The position numbers and the translations under genes were made by a program. The notes beneath the pieces are model-generated. The model had not been told where the DNA came from. It worked only from the letters and a program-made list of their open reading frames with translations, and did not search any database. A DNA stretch of 23,612 bases from DATEGZ01 sp035279905. Lineage in GTDB: Bacteria; Acidobacteriota; Vicinamibacteria; Vicinamibacterales; SCN-69-37. This document shows positions 6,551 to 14,316 of this stretch, piece after piece (position 1 is the stretch's first letter; each line of letters begins with the position of its first letter). Where the stretch lies: contig DATEGZ010000033.1 in the NCBI GenBank assembly GCA_035279905.1, positions 1 through 23,612 of the forward strand. Direction: 5' to 3'.

Positions 6551-8140
6551 TTACCGCCGGTAGGCGAAGTAGTCGCCGACTTCCTTGGCGACGAGGCCGA
6601 TCGCGTTTTCGAGCGTCTCGCCGGATCCGAAATGATCGCCGGTGAAAACCGACAGAATGATCGTCCGGCCCTGCGCCTCGAGCATGCCGACGTCGTCGCC
6701 GACGAACGGCAGGAAGTCGCCGGTCTTGTGCGGAATGCGGTAGCCAGTGAGGTAGCGCGGGATGCGCGTGCGGTAGAGCTGCCCGCGCATGATCTGCAGC
6801 ATCAGATCGGATGAGGGTTTGTCGACGAGCGCGCCGCGCTCCATCATCTCGAGCAGCCGGCCCATCTCGCGCGGCGTGGACAACCCGAACGGCGTCTTCT
6901 TCGATCGATAGAACGCCTCGCTCGATGGCGCGGCCTGCAGGGCCGCGAACCAGTCCTTGCCAATCGTCGTCGAGCGCGTCTGCGTGAGGCCGAGGGCGGT
7001 CATGCGCGCGTTGACGGCGTCTGGCCCGCCGACCATCCGGAACAGCGCGTCCGTCGCGGTGTTGTCCGAGACGATGATCATGAGCGTGATCAGATCTTTC
7101 ACGGTCAACACCGCGCCGGGATCGAGCCGCTGGATGATGCCGGTGCCGGGCCGGATGTCGTCGCGCGCGAGCGTGTACTTGTCGGTGAGCGCGAACTTGC
7201 CGTCCTTGATCTGCTGGAACGCCTCCACCATCAGCGGAATCTTGATGGTGCTCATCGTCTCCATCTGGCGGTCGGCGTCGAGCGCGAGCTCTTCGCCGGT
7301 GTCGAGCGACTTCACGTAGATGCCCCACGTCGCGTTCACGCTCTTGGTCACGCGCTCGACGGCCGCGCGCAGCCGATCGATCGGCGGCGGCGCCTGCGCG
7401 GCGCCTTGTGTCGGGGCCTGACCGACGCGCGTCCACACCAGCGGCTCGAACTTTCGGAAGTTCACGATCGCGCTGGCCTGCTTGTCCGGGCCCATCACGA
7501 AGAGCCACTCGCCGAGCGAGCCCTCGCGCACGAACGCGACCGGCGTGAGCGGAATCAGCCGTTTGAGATCGTTCGGATCCCGGCCGCCGACGAGCTGGCC
7601 GCTGCGCAGCTCGACGTGGAACGTCCAGCCGTCGGGCTTGATTTGATACGCGCCGACGAGTCCGGGCCAGTCTGCCGTGGACACCTGCTGCGCGGGCGGG
7701 TCGGCGGTCACGACCGACGCGTGCGACGCGATCATCTTCCACGCGCCGCTGACGCGGTGGAACGTGTCGGTCATGCGGTACTTCGTGGTGAGACGCTGGG
7801 CGAAGACGGTTTCCCATTCGTCGGCGAGAAAGCGGACGACCGCGACGTCCTGAAATTCGTCGACCGCCAGTTCCTTCACGGTGATGGCGCCCGCGAGCCC
7901 GGCGGGCAGCGGCCGGAGGGCTTTGAGGAACTCGGCCTTCGTCAGAACCTCGCCCTCTTCGGTCGTGAGCACGCAGCGATCGTCGAGCGTCGCGTCCCAG
8001 GTGGCACGGTCACCGCCCGCGACGGCGTCCATGAGCTTCTGTTCGGTCGTCTGAAACCACGCGCGCGACGCGCTCCCGCCTTGCGCGGGAGAAAAAGCGG
8101 TCGCCGCGACCGTCACGAGGACGACGCCAGTCAGTCGCAT
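6551..8140 (-). CDS. Secreted NTF2-like + beta-lactamase-fold serine hydrolase
   Basis: A 529-residue protein with a signal peptide (residues 1-20, ending SPAQG). Residues about 28-145 form an NTF2/DUF4440-like domain and about 157-238 a small beta domain like those attached to beta-lactamase-type hydrolases. Residues 255-529 form a class-A-like penicillin-recognising domain: S297-T-I-K300 (SxxK), SDN at 358-360 and KTG at 472-474. The omega-loop ExxLN that supplies the deacylating Glu of true class A enzymes is not seen between SDN and KTG. The protein may therefore be a peptidase or esterase rather than an efficient beta-lactamase. The start at 8140 is chosen because it opens a clean signal peptide. 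Earlier in-frame ATGs (8149, 8167, and 8191 inside the repeat) are less likely. Confidence 0.82.
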   Translation of the reverse strand: MRLTGVVLVTVAATAFSPAQGGSASRAWFQTTEQKLMDAVAGGDRATWDATLDDRCVLTTEEGEVLTKAEFLKALRPLPAGLAGAITVKELAVDEFQDVAVVRFLADEWETVFAQRLTTKYRMTDTFHRVSGAWKMIASHASVVTADPPAQQVSTADWPGLVGAYQIKPDGWTFHVELRSGQLVGGRDPNDLKRLIPLTPVAFVREGSLGEWLFVMGPDKQASAIVNFRKFEPLVWTRVGQAPTQGAAQAPPPIDRLRAAVERVTKSVNATWGIYVKSLDTGEELALDADRQMETMSTIKIPLMVEAFQQIKDGKFALTDKYTLARDDIRPGTGIIQRLDPGAVLTVKDLITLMIIVSDNTATDALFRMVGGPDAVNARMTALGLTQTRSTTIGKDWFAALQAAPSSEAFYRSKKTPFGLSTPREMGRLLEMMERGALVDKPSSDLMLQIMRGQLYRTRIPRYLTGYRIPHKTGDFLPFVGDDVGMLEAQGRTIILSVFTGDHFGSGETLENAIGLVAKEVGDYFAYRR

Positions 8141-8157
8141 GCTGACCATTTGGGTCG

Positions 8158-8166
8158 AGAGTATCA
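8158..8166 (-). promoter_or_regulatory. Candidate extended -10 for the beta-lactamase-fold gene
   Basis: On the minus strand TGATACTCT fits TGnTAnnnT, 17 bases before the ATG at 8140, between the repeat array and the start. If used, it implies a very short leader. It matches only half of the consensus hexamer and no clear -35 was identified. Confidence 0.3.
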
Positions 8167-8171
8167 TGCAC

Positions 8172-8275
8172 ACATTGGGACATTGGGACATTGGGTCATT
8201 GGGTCATTGAGTTATTGGGAGTTTGGGTGTCGCGACGCAATAGCCCAATGACCCAATAGCCCAATAGCCCGATGG
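8172..8275. repeat. Inverted pair of period-8 arrays around a small palindrome
   Basis: The left half (8172-8227) holds seven octamers in reverse orientation: ACATTGGG three times, TCATTGGG, TCATTGAG, TTATTGGG, AGTTTGGG. The centre contains the perfect palindrome GTCGCGAC (8229-8236). The right half has a partial CAATAG, then CCCAATGA, CCCAATAG, CCCAATAG, CCCGATGG. The two halves could fold into a long imperfect stem. It lies between divergent genes, and each half reads CCCAATNN toward the gene it faces. Confidence 0.9.
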
Positions 8276-8287
8276 AAGGAGCTTTTC

Positions 8288-8584
8288 TTGATCCTCGATC
8301 TCGCCGTGCTGCTGGCCGTTGCCGTTCTGGGACAGTCCACGTTCGCGGTGTTCGAAATCGAGACGCCAGCGTGGCGCAAGATTCTCAAGTGGAGCATCGT
8401 CATCGGCCTCACGCTGGTGCTGGCGCTGGTCGTTGGGCACTGGGCGCTCGTCCTGCCGCTCGCCGGCGGGATCGCCGGCGTCGTCGGCCACACGATCTGG
8501 TGCCGCAAGCACGGCATCGATCCGCTGCACGCGACGCCGCGGCGCCGGTACTATGAATTGAGAGGGTGGACGTGGCAGGAGTGA
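8288..8584 (+). CDS. Small membrane protein
   Basis: A 98-residue protein starting at a TTG 6 bases after AAGGAG (8276-8281), the best ribosome binding site in this stretch. Three hydrophobic segments at about residues 1-19, 34-50 and 52-67 are followed by a basic tail (WCRKHGIDP...ATPRRRYYELRGW) expected to face the cytoplasm. An ATG at 8272 within the repeat lies in another frame that gives only an Arg-rich, non-natural-looking peptide. The family is not recognised. The end overlaps the next gene by 19 bases, so it is probably translated with the bicupin protein. Confidence 0.68.
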   Translation: MILDLAVLLAVAVLGQSTFAVFEIETPAWRKILKWSIVIGLTLVLALVVGHWALVLPLAGGIAGVVGHTIWCRKHGIDPLHATPRRRYYELRGWTWQE

Positions 8585-9252
8585 AGTCTCTCGCGCTGGC
8601 CGCGGCACTGAGCCTTGCCGCGACGCAGGATCTGCCGCACGCCTTTCCGCGCGACGGCGCGCGGCAGGTGCTCGACAATCCGTGGGCGACGGCGTGGGAG
8701 GCGACGTGGGCGCCGCACGTGCAGACGCCGCTGCACCGGCACGCGTTCGACTACGTCGGCGTGGAGCTCGTGGACTCGACGTTCAACGTCACGCCGCCTG
8801 GCGGCACCCCGCGGCAGACGTCGAGGAAGAAAGGTGACGCCTACTTTCTGCCGAAGGGAACGGCGCACAGCGAGGAGGGCTTGTCCGATCAGCCGCCGCG
8901 CCACGCGGTGCTGATCGATCTCAAGCCGCAGCACTCGCCGACGGTCGCGAACAACACCCGGTATCGCACGGTGTTTCCCGAAGGCGTCGCGAAGAAGGTC
9001 GTCGACAACGCGCGCGTCGTGATGTGGGACCTGACGTGGACGGCCGGGCAGCCGGCGCAAACGTACTTCTACACGCACAACACGTTCATCGTGTACGTCG
9101 ACGGCGGCGAGCTTCGATCGAGCGAAGCCGGCGGCGTCGAGGCGCTGCGGCAGATCGCTCCGGGCCAGGTCGCGTTTGTCGCGGCGGGGCGATCGAGATC
9201 CGATCAGGCGACGTCGGCGCCGGTCCGTGCGATCCTCGTGGAGCTCAAGTGA
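8566..9252 (+). CDS. Secreted bicupin-like protein
   Basis: A 228-residue protein with a short hydrophobic N-terminus (residues 7-19) that could be a signal peptide. Residues 40-120 form a cupin barrel: TPLHRHAFDYVGVEL carries the first histidine pair and GTAHSEEG the later one, so a metal site is plausible. Residues 140-228 look like a second, degenerate cupin (WDLTWTAGQPAQTYFYTHNTF), which has lost most metal ligands. Cupin folds host varied functions (isomerases, dioxygenases, storage or sensor proteins), so no reaction is proposed. GTG 8566 lies just after a GAGAGG stretch; GTG 8581, directly after CAGGA, is an alternative start. The stop overlaps the esterase start (GTGA). Confidence 0.74.
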   Translation: MDVAGVKSLALAAALSLAATQDLPHAFPRDGARQVLDNPWATAWEATWAPHVQTPLHRHAFDYVGVELVDSTFNVTPPGGTPRQTSRKKGDAYFLPKGTAHSEEGLSDQPPRHAVLIDLKPQHSPTVANNTRYRTVFPEGVAKKVVDNARVVMWDLTWTAGQPAQTYFYTHNTFIVYVDGGELRSSEAGGVEALRQIAPGQVAFVAAGRSRSDQATSAPVRAILVELK

Positions 9253-10376
9253 GATCAGGCACCAGGCATCACGCACTCGGCACCAGCTTGGCGTTGACGC
9301 TCTTCGCCGTTTCCCTGCTCGCCCAACAGGCACCCGCGCCGAACGTGCTCCGGCCCCTCGATCCGGAAGTGCATGAGGACGGCACTGTGTTGTTCCGGCT
9401 GCAGGCGCCGGCCGCGACGCGCGTCGGCGTGTACGTGGACACGATGGCGAACCAACCGGCCGTGACGATGACGAAGGACGCGCGAGGCATCTGGTCCGGT
9501 ACGGTCGGCCCGCTCGAGGCCGACATCTACACGTTCGCGTTCATGGTCGATGGCACCTCGGTGAACGCGGGGCAGGTCGAGGTCGTGGGCCGCACGCCCG
9601 AAGCGTGGCATCCGCAGAAGGTGCCGCACGGCGCCGTGCACGTCCACTGGTACGACGCGAAGTCGCTCGGGATGCTCCGGAGTGTGTACGTCTACACGCC
9701 GCCGGGATACGAGCGATCGACCGCGACGTTCCCCGTGCTCTACCTGCTGCACGGCAGCGGCGGGGCCGAGGACGTGTGGACGTCGATTGGCGCGGCCAAC
9801 GTGATCCTCGACAACCTGATCGCGGCCGGCAAGGCGAAGCCGATGATCGTCGTGATGCCGTTCGGCCATCCGGAGCCGAGTCCGATCGTCGGCCACCCGG
9901 CGCCGTTCACAGCGCGCGACGGCGCCGCGTTCGCGCGCGATCTGATCGACGAGATCATGCCGCTCGTCCAGCGGACGTACCGCGCGTCGACGCAAGCCGA
10001 TCAGCGCGCGATCGCCGGCTTCTCGATGGGCGGCGGCCAGTCGCTTTCGATCGGATTGAGCCGCCTGGACCTCTTCCATGCGATTGGCGCCTTCAGCGGA
10101 TCGATCAGCGTCGCCGGCGGCGAGCTCACAGCCGCGTCGATCGACGCGCAGTACGGGGCGATCTTCGACGAGGGCGTCGCCACGGGTTCGCTGCGGCTCG
10201 TGTGGCTGGCCTGCGGCAAGGACGAGACGCGCCTCGTGACCTCCAACAAGATCCTCACGGACGTCCTCACCAACCACGGCGTGAAGAACATGAACACCGT
10301 GATTCCCGGCGGGCACACGTGGCACGTGTGGCGCCGGAACCTGCGCGACATGGCGCCGCTGTTGTTTCAGAGATAG
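9249..10376 (+). CDS. Secreted esterase of the Fes/XynZ (esterase D-like) family
   Basis: The protein has 375 residues from GTG 9249, preceded at 5 bases by GGAG and overlapping the bicupin stop. It has a signal segment at about residues 12-26 (LALTLFAVSLLAQQ). Residues 38-115 form an E-set/CBM48-like immunoglobulin-type domain (LFRLQAPAATRVGVYVD). Residues 128-375 form an esterase alpha/beta-hydrolase domain like XynZ feruloyl esterase or enterochelin esterase. The catalytic triad is readable: Ser259 in AIAGFSMGG, Asp325 in ACGKDETR, His356 in IPGGHTWHVW. It probably hydrolyses an ester on a carbohydrate or siderophore-like compound outside the cytoplasm; the substrate is not determined. A period-7 repeat encodes part of the region before the signal, so TTG 9288 is a possible alternative start. 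It overlaps the convergent iorB-like gene by 10 bases. Confidence 0.85.
   Translation: MRSGTRHHALGTSLALTLFAVSLLAQQAPAPNVLRPLDPEVHEDGTVLFRLQAPAATRVGVYVDTMANQPAVTMTKDARGIWSGTVGPLEADIYTFAFMVDGTSVNAGQVEVVGRTPEAWHPQKVPHGAVHVHWYDAKSLGMLRSVYVYTPPGYERSTATFPVLYLLHGSGGAEDVWTSIGAANVILDNLIAAGKAKPMIVVMPFGHPEPSPIVGHPAPFTARDGAAFARDLIDEIMPLVQRTYRASTQADQRAIAGFSMGGGQSLSIGLSRLDLFHAIGAFSGSISVAGGELTAASIDAQYGAIFDEGVATGSLRLVWLACGKDETRLVTSNKILTDVLTNHGVKNMNTVIPGGHTWHVWRRNLRDMAPLLFQR
9258..9285 (+). repeat. Period-7 tandem repeat at a gene junction
   Basis: Four heptamers: GGCACCA, GGCATCA, CGCACTC, GGCACCA. The array begins 6 bases after the bicupin stop and lies just before, or within, the start of the esterase signal peptide. 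The position matches the octamer arrays, but the unit is unrelated and the third copy is worn. Confidence 0.65.
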
Positions 10377-12568
10377 TGCGTGAGCGGCAGCGCGCGGATG
10401 CGCTTGCCGGTCGCCGCGAACACCGCATTTGCCACAGCCGGCGCGACCGGCGGCACCGGGTGCTCGCCGTACCCGCCCGGCATCGCCTGGCTGTCGAGAA
10501 TCTGGATGTCGAGCGCCGGCATCTGATTCATTCGGAGCACGCGAAAATCCTGATACGTGCTCTGCACCGCCGCGCCCGCCTTGAAGTCGATCTTGCCGAG
10601 GAGCGTCGCGGACAAGCCCCACGCGATCCCGCTCTCCGTTTGTCCCTCGACGCCGAGCGGATTCAGCGCGATGCCGCAGTCGACGCTGGCGGTGATGCGC
10701 TCGACGCGGAGATCGGATCCGTCCGCCGCGACCGAGACCTCCGCGACCATCGCGACGTAACTGCCGGCGTGGTACACGTTCGCGGCAATCCCGCGGCCGC
10801 GCCGCCGGCCGTCGGCGGACGACACCGGCCGAGTCCAGCCGGACCGGTCGCGCACCGCCTCGAGCACGCGCGCGAGGCGCCCGCGATCGATCGCGTACTC
10901 GCCGACCCTCTTCACGTTGCGCGGCAGGAGCGCGAGCCTGAACGCGACGGGATCGGCTCCGGCCGCGTGCGCGAGCTCGTCGAGAAACGATTCGCGGCCG
11001 AACACCGTGGCCGGATATTCGACGGCGCGCCACGGCCCGACCGGCACGGGACTCGTTGCGTCCGCGCAGTCCACGCGCAGGTGGCGGATCTCGTACGGGT
11101 TGTCGTACGCGCCCCACACGTCCGGTTCGATCTCGCGGTTGGTCAGCGGGTTCGTCCAGATGTTCCGCCCTCCATGGATGTCGTAGATCGTCAGCGCGGC
11201 GTTCTGCGTCTTGTGTTGCAGCGCAACCAGCGCGCCGTTCGCGTCGAGCCCGCCTTTGAACCAATTCGCGGTCGCGGGCTGGAAGTGGCCGTGCCGCATG
11301 TCGTCCTGCCGCGTCCAGAGCAGCTGCACGGGCCGGCCGATCGTTTTCGAAATCTCCGCCGCTTCGGCGACGAAGTCCGCGAACAACCGCCGCCCGAAGC
11401 CGCCCCCTGCAAGCTGGCAGTGCACGCGGATCCTGTCCGGCGCGAGGCCCGTGACTTTGGCGGCCTGTTGCAGCGTCCGCACGTCGGTTTGCGTCGGGAC
11501 CCAGAACTCCGCGGAGTCCGCCCGCACATCTGCCGTGCAATTCATCGTCTCGACGGCGGCGTGCGCCTGAAAGGGAAAGACGTACGTCGCTTCGATCTGC
11601 CGCGCCGACGAAGCCATCGCCGCGACGACATCGCCTTCGCGCCGCACCGGGAAGATCGCGCGATCGAGCGCCTCGTGCTGCAGCCGCTCGAGGAACTGAT
11701 CCGAGTCGAACGTGGAAAACGGCCCAGGCCGCCAGTCGATCCGCAGCGCCCGCCGGCCCTTGAGCGCCGCCCAGGTGTCGGTGGCGACGACCGCCACGCC
11801 AGGATGAATGCCGCGCGTGACTGGGATGACGTGCGTGACGCCGGGAAGTTTCAGGGCGTCGGCCGCGTCGAACTGTCCAAGCGTGGCGCTGAGCGTCGGC
11901 GCCCGTTCGATCGTCGCGAACAGCATCCCTGGCACTCGCGCGTCCGCGCCGTACGCCGCTTTCCCGGTGACGATGGCCGGTCCGTCCACGCGTTTGGTCG
12001 GAGTGCCGAGCAGGCGAAAGGCCGCGGCGTCTTTGAGCGCCGGCGACTTGGGGACCGGGAGCGCGGCCGCGGCGGCCGCGAGCTGGCCGTACGTCTGCCG
12101 GCGGCCTGTCGGCGCGTGCGTGACGACGCCGCGCGAGGTGTGGCACGTGGCGGGATCGACGTTCCACGTCCGGGCGGCCGCGGCCACGAGCATTTCGCGA
12201 GCGGCGGCGCCCGCGACGCGCAGCGTGCGGTACTGCCCAGAGCTGCTGCCGCTGCCGCTCGTGTGCAGCTCGATCCCCGCGAATCGCCCGCCGGGCGACG
12301 GCTGCTCGACGCGGACGCGCGCCCAGTCGACGTCGAGCTCCTCGGCGATCATCATCGGCAGCAGCGTGCGCACGCCCTGGCCCATCTCGAGCTTCGACGC
12401 CCACAGCGTGACGGTGTCGTCCGGCGTGATTCGCAGGTACGCGTTCGGCTCGAACGCGGTTGCGGGAGCTTGCGCGAGCGCTTCCGGCATGTGGAAGGCG
12501 AGCGTCAGGCCGGCGACCGCGCCGGTCGACTGGAGAAACTGACGGCGGGACGGTTTCGCCGGCGTCAT
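10367..12568 (-). CDS. iorB: Molybdopterin-binding subunit of an IorB-type aldehyde/N-heterocycle oxidoreductase
   Basis: A 733-residue protein of the xanthine-oxidase superfamily. It has a Tat signal (SRRQFLQSTGAVAGL) with the arrangement characteristic of the periplasmic IorB/isoquinoline 1-oxidoreductase beta group. Conserved blocks are seen in order: LEMGQGVRT near residue 55, GTPTKRVDGPAIVTGKAAYG, QAHAAVETMNCTA, CQLAGGGFGRRL, GPWRAVEYPA, and the active-site Glu702 in GGYGEHPVPPVAPAVANAV. It would hydroxylate aldehydes or N-heterocycles at a molybdenum centre and pass electrons to the 2Fe-2S subunit encoded just upstream, with which it shares an ATGA overlap. No FAD subunit gene is nearby, as expected for this branch, which uses cytochromes as acceptors. 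The exact substrate cannot be inferred. Confidence 0.88.
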   Translation of the reverse strand: MTPAKPSRRQFLQSTGAVAGLTLAFHMPEALAQAPATAFEPNAYLRITPDDTVTLWASKLEMGQGVRTLLPMMIAEELDVDWARVRVEQPSPGGRFAGIELHTSGSGSSSGQYRTLRVAGAAAREMLVAAAARTWNVDPATCHTSRGVVTHAPTGRRQTYGQLAAAAAALPVPKSPALKDAAAFRLLGTPTKRVDGPAIVTGKAAYGADARVPGMLFATIERAPTLSATLGQFDAADALKLPGVTHVIPVTRGIHPGVAVVATDTWAALKGRRALRIDWRPGPFSTFDSDQFLERLQHEALDRAIFPVRREGDVVAAMASSARQIEATYVFPFQAHAAVETMNCTADVRADSAEFWVPTQTDVRTLQQAAKVTGLAPDRIRVHCQLAGGGFGRRLFADFVAEAAEISKTIGRPVQLLWTRQDDMRHGHFQPATANWFKGGLDANGALVALQHKTQNAALTIYDIHGGRNIWTNPLTNREIEPDVWGAYDNPYEIRHLRVDCADATSPVPVGPWRAVEYPATVFGRESFLDELAHAAGADPVAFRLALLPRNVKRVGEYAIDRGRLARVLEAVRDRSGWTRPVSSADGRRRGRGIAANVYHAGSYVAMVAEVSVAADGSDLRVERITASVDCGIALNPLGVEGQTESGIAWGLSATLLGKIDFKAGAAVQSTYQDFRVLRMNQMPALDIQILDSQAMPGGYGEHPVPPVAPAVANAVFAATGKRIRALPLTHYL

Positions 12569-13032
12569 CGCGTGCTCGAGAGCGTGGCGGCGCGATGCAC
12601 CGCGCGCCGCAGTCGCGTGTACGTCCCGCACCGGCACACGTGCGCGCTGAACGTGTCGTCGATCTGCGCGTCGGTCGGCGCCGGCGAGGTCTTGAGGAGC
12701 GCCGCGGCTTCCATGATCATGCCCGGCTGACAGAAGCCGCACTGCGCGACGTCTTCGTCGATCCACGCGCGCTGACACGGATGCGTGCCGGCAGGCGACA
12801 GGCCTTCGATCGTCGTGTACTGATGCCCGGCTGTCGCCGCGATCGTCACTGTGCAGGATCGGACAGCCCGTCCGTCCTCGTGCACGGTGCACGCGCCGCA
12901 CACGCCGACGCCGCAACCGTACTTCGTGCCCAGCAATCCGAGCCGATCGCGCAACACCCACAAGAGCGGCATGTCCGCATCGGCGGTCACACGCTGCGCG
13001 CGTCCGTTAATGGTCACGGTGTAGACAGGCAT
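12565..13032 (-). CDS. iorA: 2Fe-2S subunit of the IorAB-type molybdenum hydroxylase
   Basis: A 155-residue ferredoxin-like protein with two 2Fe-2S clusters. The plant-type site is C40-x4-C45-x2-C48 with Cys60 (YGCGVGVCGACTV...VRSC). The second site is C98-x2-C101 with C133-x-C135 (QCGFCQPGM...HVCRCGTY). It moves electrons from the molybdenum centre of the large subunit to an external acceptor. It has no signal sequence, so it would be carried through the Tat system with the IorB-type partner; this is known for similar complexes and inferred here. ATG 13032 is the only start giving a normal N-terminus (MPVYTVTINGR). It is divergently arranged from the sulfite-oxidase-family gene, with a 139-base gap. 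Confidence 0.9.
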   Translation of the reverse strand: MPVYTVTINGRAQRVTADADMPLLWVLRDRLGLLGTKYGCGVGVCGACTVHEDGRAVRSCTVTIAATAGHQYTTIEGLSPAGTHPCQRAWIDEDVAQCGFCQPGMIMEAAALLKTSPAPTDAQIDDTFSAHVCRCGTYTRLRRAVHRAATLSSTR

Positions 13033-13074
13033 GATGCTGTTAGACGAGCGTCCCGCGCCAAAAGTCCGGCAGAT

Positions 13075-13102
13075 TTGTCCCGCCGCCTGAGTGCGATACC
13101 CT
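13075..13102 (+). promoter_or_regulatory. Candidate promoter for the sulfite-oxidase-family gene
   Basis: TTGTCC (13075-13080) and TACCCT (13097-13102) are separated by 16 bases in the divergent gap, about 70 bases before the start. The match to sigma-70 consensus is partial (4 of 6 and 3 of 6), so this is only suggestive. Confidence 0.3.
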
Positions 13103-13171
13103 ACGTCCACCACCGGACAGCCGCCTTCGCACCTCGCGGTGCGACGGCGCGCCAAGACTGAGGAGGCTGCG

Positions 13172-14299
13172 ATGCCTGGCACCGTGAGTCGTCGCGAGAT
13201 GCTGCAAGGATTGCTGGCGGCCGGCGTCGCGCTGGGCGCCGAGTGGCCGGCGCTGGCGCAAGGCGAGGAAGTCCTGCCGTTCACCGATCTGCCGGCGCCC
13301 GCGGCGGGCCGCGTCCCGCCGTCCCTGCAGAGCTTTTTCACGCCGAGCGACGAGTTCTTCGCCGTCCAGCACTACGCGGTGCCGCCGCCGATCGATCCAG
13401 CCACCTACGCGCTGCGGCTGACGGGTCTCGTCGATCGTCCGCTGCAGATCTCGCTGGCGGATCTGAAGAAGCGTCCGCGCGTGGAACAGATCGTCGGATT
13501 CGAGTGCTCGGGCAACAACAACGCCCGCGGCAATCCGCTGATCGGCAACGCGCGCTGGGCGGGCACGAGCCTGGCGCCGATCCTGAAGGAGAGCGGCCTC
13601 AAGCCAACCGCGCGCGAGCTCGTGTTCTTCAGCGTCGACAAGGGCACGGAAGAGATCACGCACGGCGGCGCGCCGGAAAAGGTCGAACAGCACTTCGCCC
13701 GCAGCCTGTCGATCGAAGACGCGATGCGTCCGGAAGTGATGCTGGCCTACGAGATGGACGCCGCACCGCTGCCGCATCCCCACGGCGCGCCCGTGCGGTT
13801 GATCGTTCCCGGTTGGTACGGCGTCGCCAACGTGAAGTGGCTCGACCACATCCACGCGCAGGAGAGCCGGTTCATGGGCCGGTTCATGGCCCGCGACTAC
13901 GTCACGCTGCGCGGCGACGATGCGGGCGGCGAGACGGTGTGGAACGAGACCTCGGTCAGCCGCACGCGTCTGAAGTCGGCGATCGGGCGAGTCACCCGCG
14001 CGGGCGCGACGCTCAAGGCGACGGGCTTCGCGTTGACCGACGGCACGCCGCTCAAGACGGTCGAAGTCAGCGTCGACGGTGGACCGTGGAAGCCCGCCGT
14101 GCTCGACAAGCGCAACACGCCGTACTCCTGGCAGTTGTTCACGCATGAGTGGACCGGCGCGACGGCCGGCGAGCACACGATCGTCTCGCGCGCGACGGAC
14201 ACGCGCGGCGCCGTGCAGCCGACCGACGCCGAGCTCACGGCCAAGAAGACGCGCTGGGAGAACAACGGCCAGTTCGTGCGGAGGTTCAAGGTCGCGTAG
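13172..14299 (+). CDS. Tat-exported sulfite-oxidase-family molybdopterin oxidoreductase
   Basis: The protein has 375 residues from ATG 13172, which follows AGGAGG at 5 bases. The N-terminus has a Tat-like signal (SRREMLQGLLAAGVALGA). Residues about 45-250 form the Mo-cofactor domain of the sulfite oxidase family: GFECSGNNNARGN contains Cys112, the expected thiolate ligand to molybdenum, and VRLIVPGWYGVANVKWLDHI is the typical conserved block. Residues about 270-370 form the C-terminal Mo-co dimerisation (Ig-like) domain (TGFALTDGTPLKTVEVSVDGG, WQLFTHEW). No heme domain is fused, as in SoxC/SorA-type enzymes. It probably oxidises sulfite or a related small substrate in the periplasm. It stands back to back with the other molybdenum enzyme. 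Confidence 0.88.
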   Translation: MPGTVSRREMLQGLLAAGVALGAEWPALAQGEEVLPFTDLPAPAAGRVPPSLQSFFTPSDEFFAVQHYAVPPPIDPATYALRLTGLVDRPLQISLADLKKRPRVEQIVGFECSGNNNARGNPLIGNARWAGTSLAPILKESGLKPTARELVFFSVDKGTEEITHGGAPEKVEQHFARSLSIEDAMRPEVMLAYEMDAAPLPHPHGAPVRLIVPGWYGVANVKWLDHIHAQESRFMGRFMARDYVTLRGDDAGGETVWNETSVSRTRLKSAIGRVTRAGATLKATGFALTDGTPLKTVEVSVDGGPWKPAVLDKRNTPYSWQLFTHEWTGATAGEHTIVSRATDTRGAVQPTDAELTAKKTRWENNGQFVRRFKVA

Positions 14300-14316
14300 C
14301 CGGCGATGTCGTCGTG

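Noticed and set aside
8167..8191. Starts of the beta-lactamase-fold gene at 8191 or 8167
   Set aside because: They would add residues encoded by the repeat before a clean signal peptide; the ATG at 8140 gives a normal N-terminus and leaves room for a promoter.
8172..8275. Possible CRISPR array
   Set aside because: Units are 8 bases, contiguous and without spacers, and no cas genes are nearby.
8272..8556. A 94-codon frame starting with the ATG inside the repeat
   Set aside because: Arg-rich and featureless; the TTG at 8288 has a strong Shine-Dalgarno site and opens a membrane protein in another frame.
9255..12730. Open frames of over 1000 codons on both strands across the esterase and iorB-like genes
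   Set aside because: They are antisense or out-of-frame shadows caused by G/C-rich third positions. They are Arg-rich, carry no family motif, and the true genes have full catalytic motifs in other frames.
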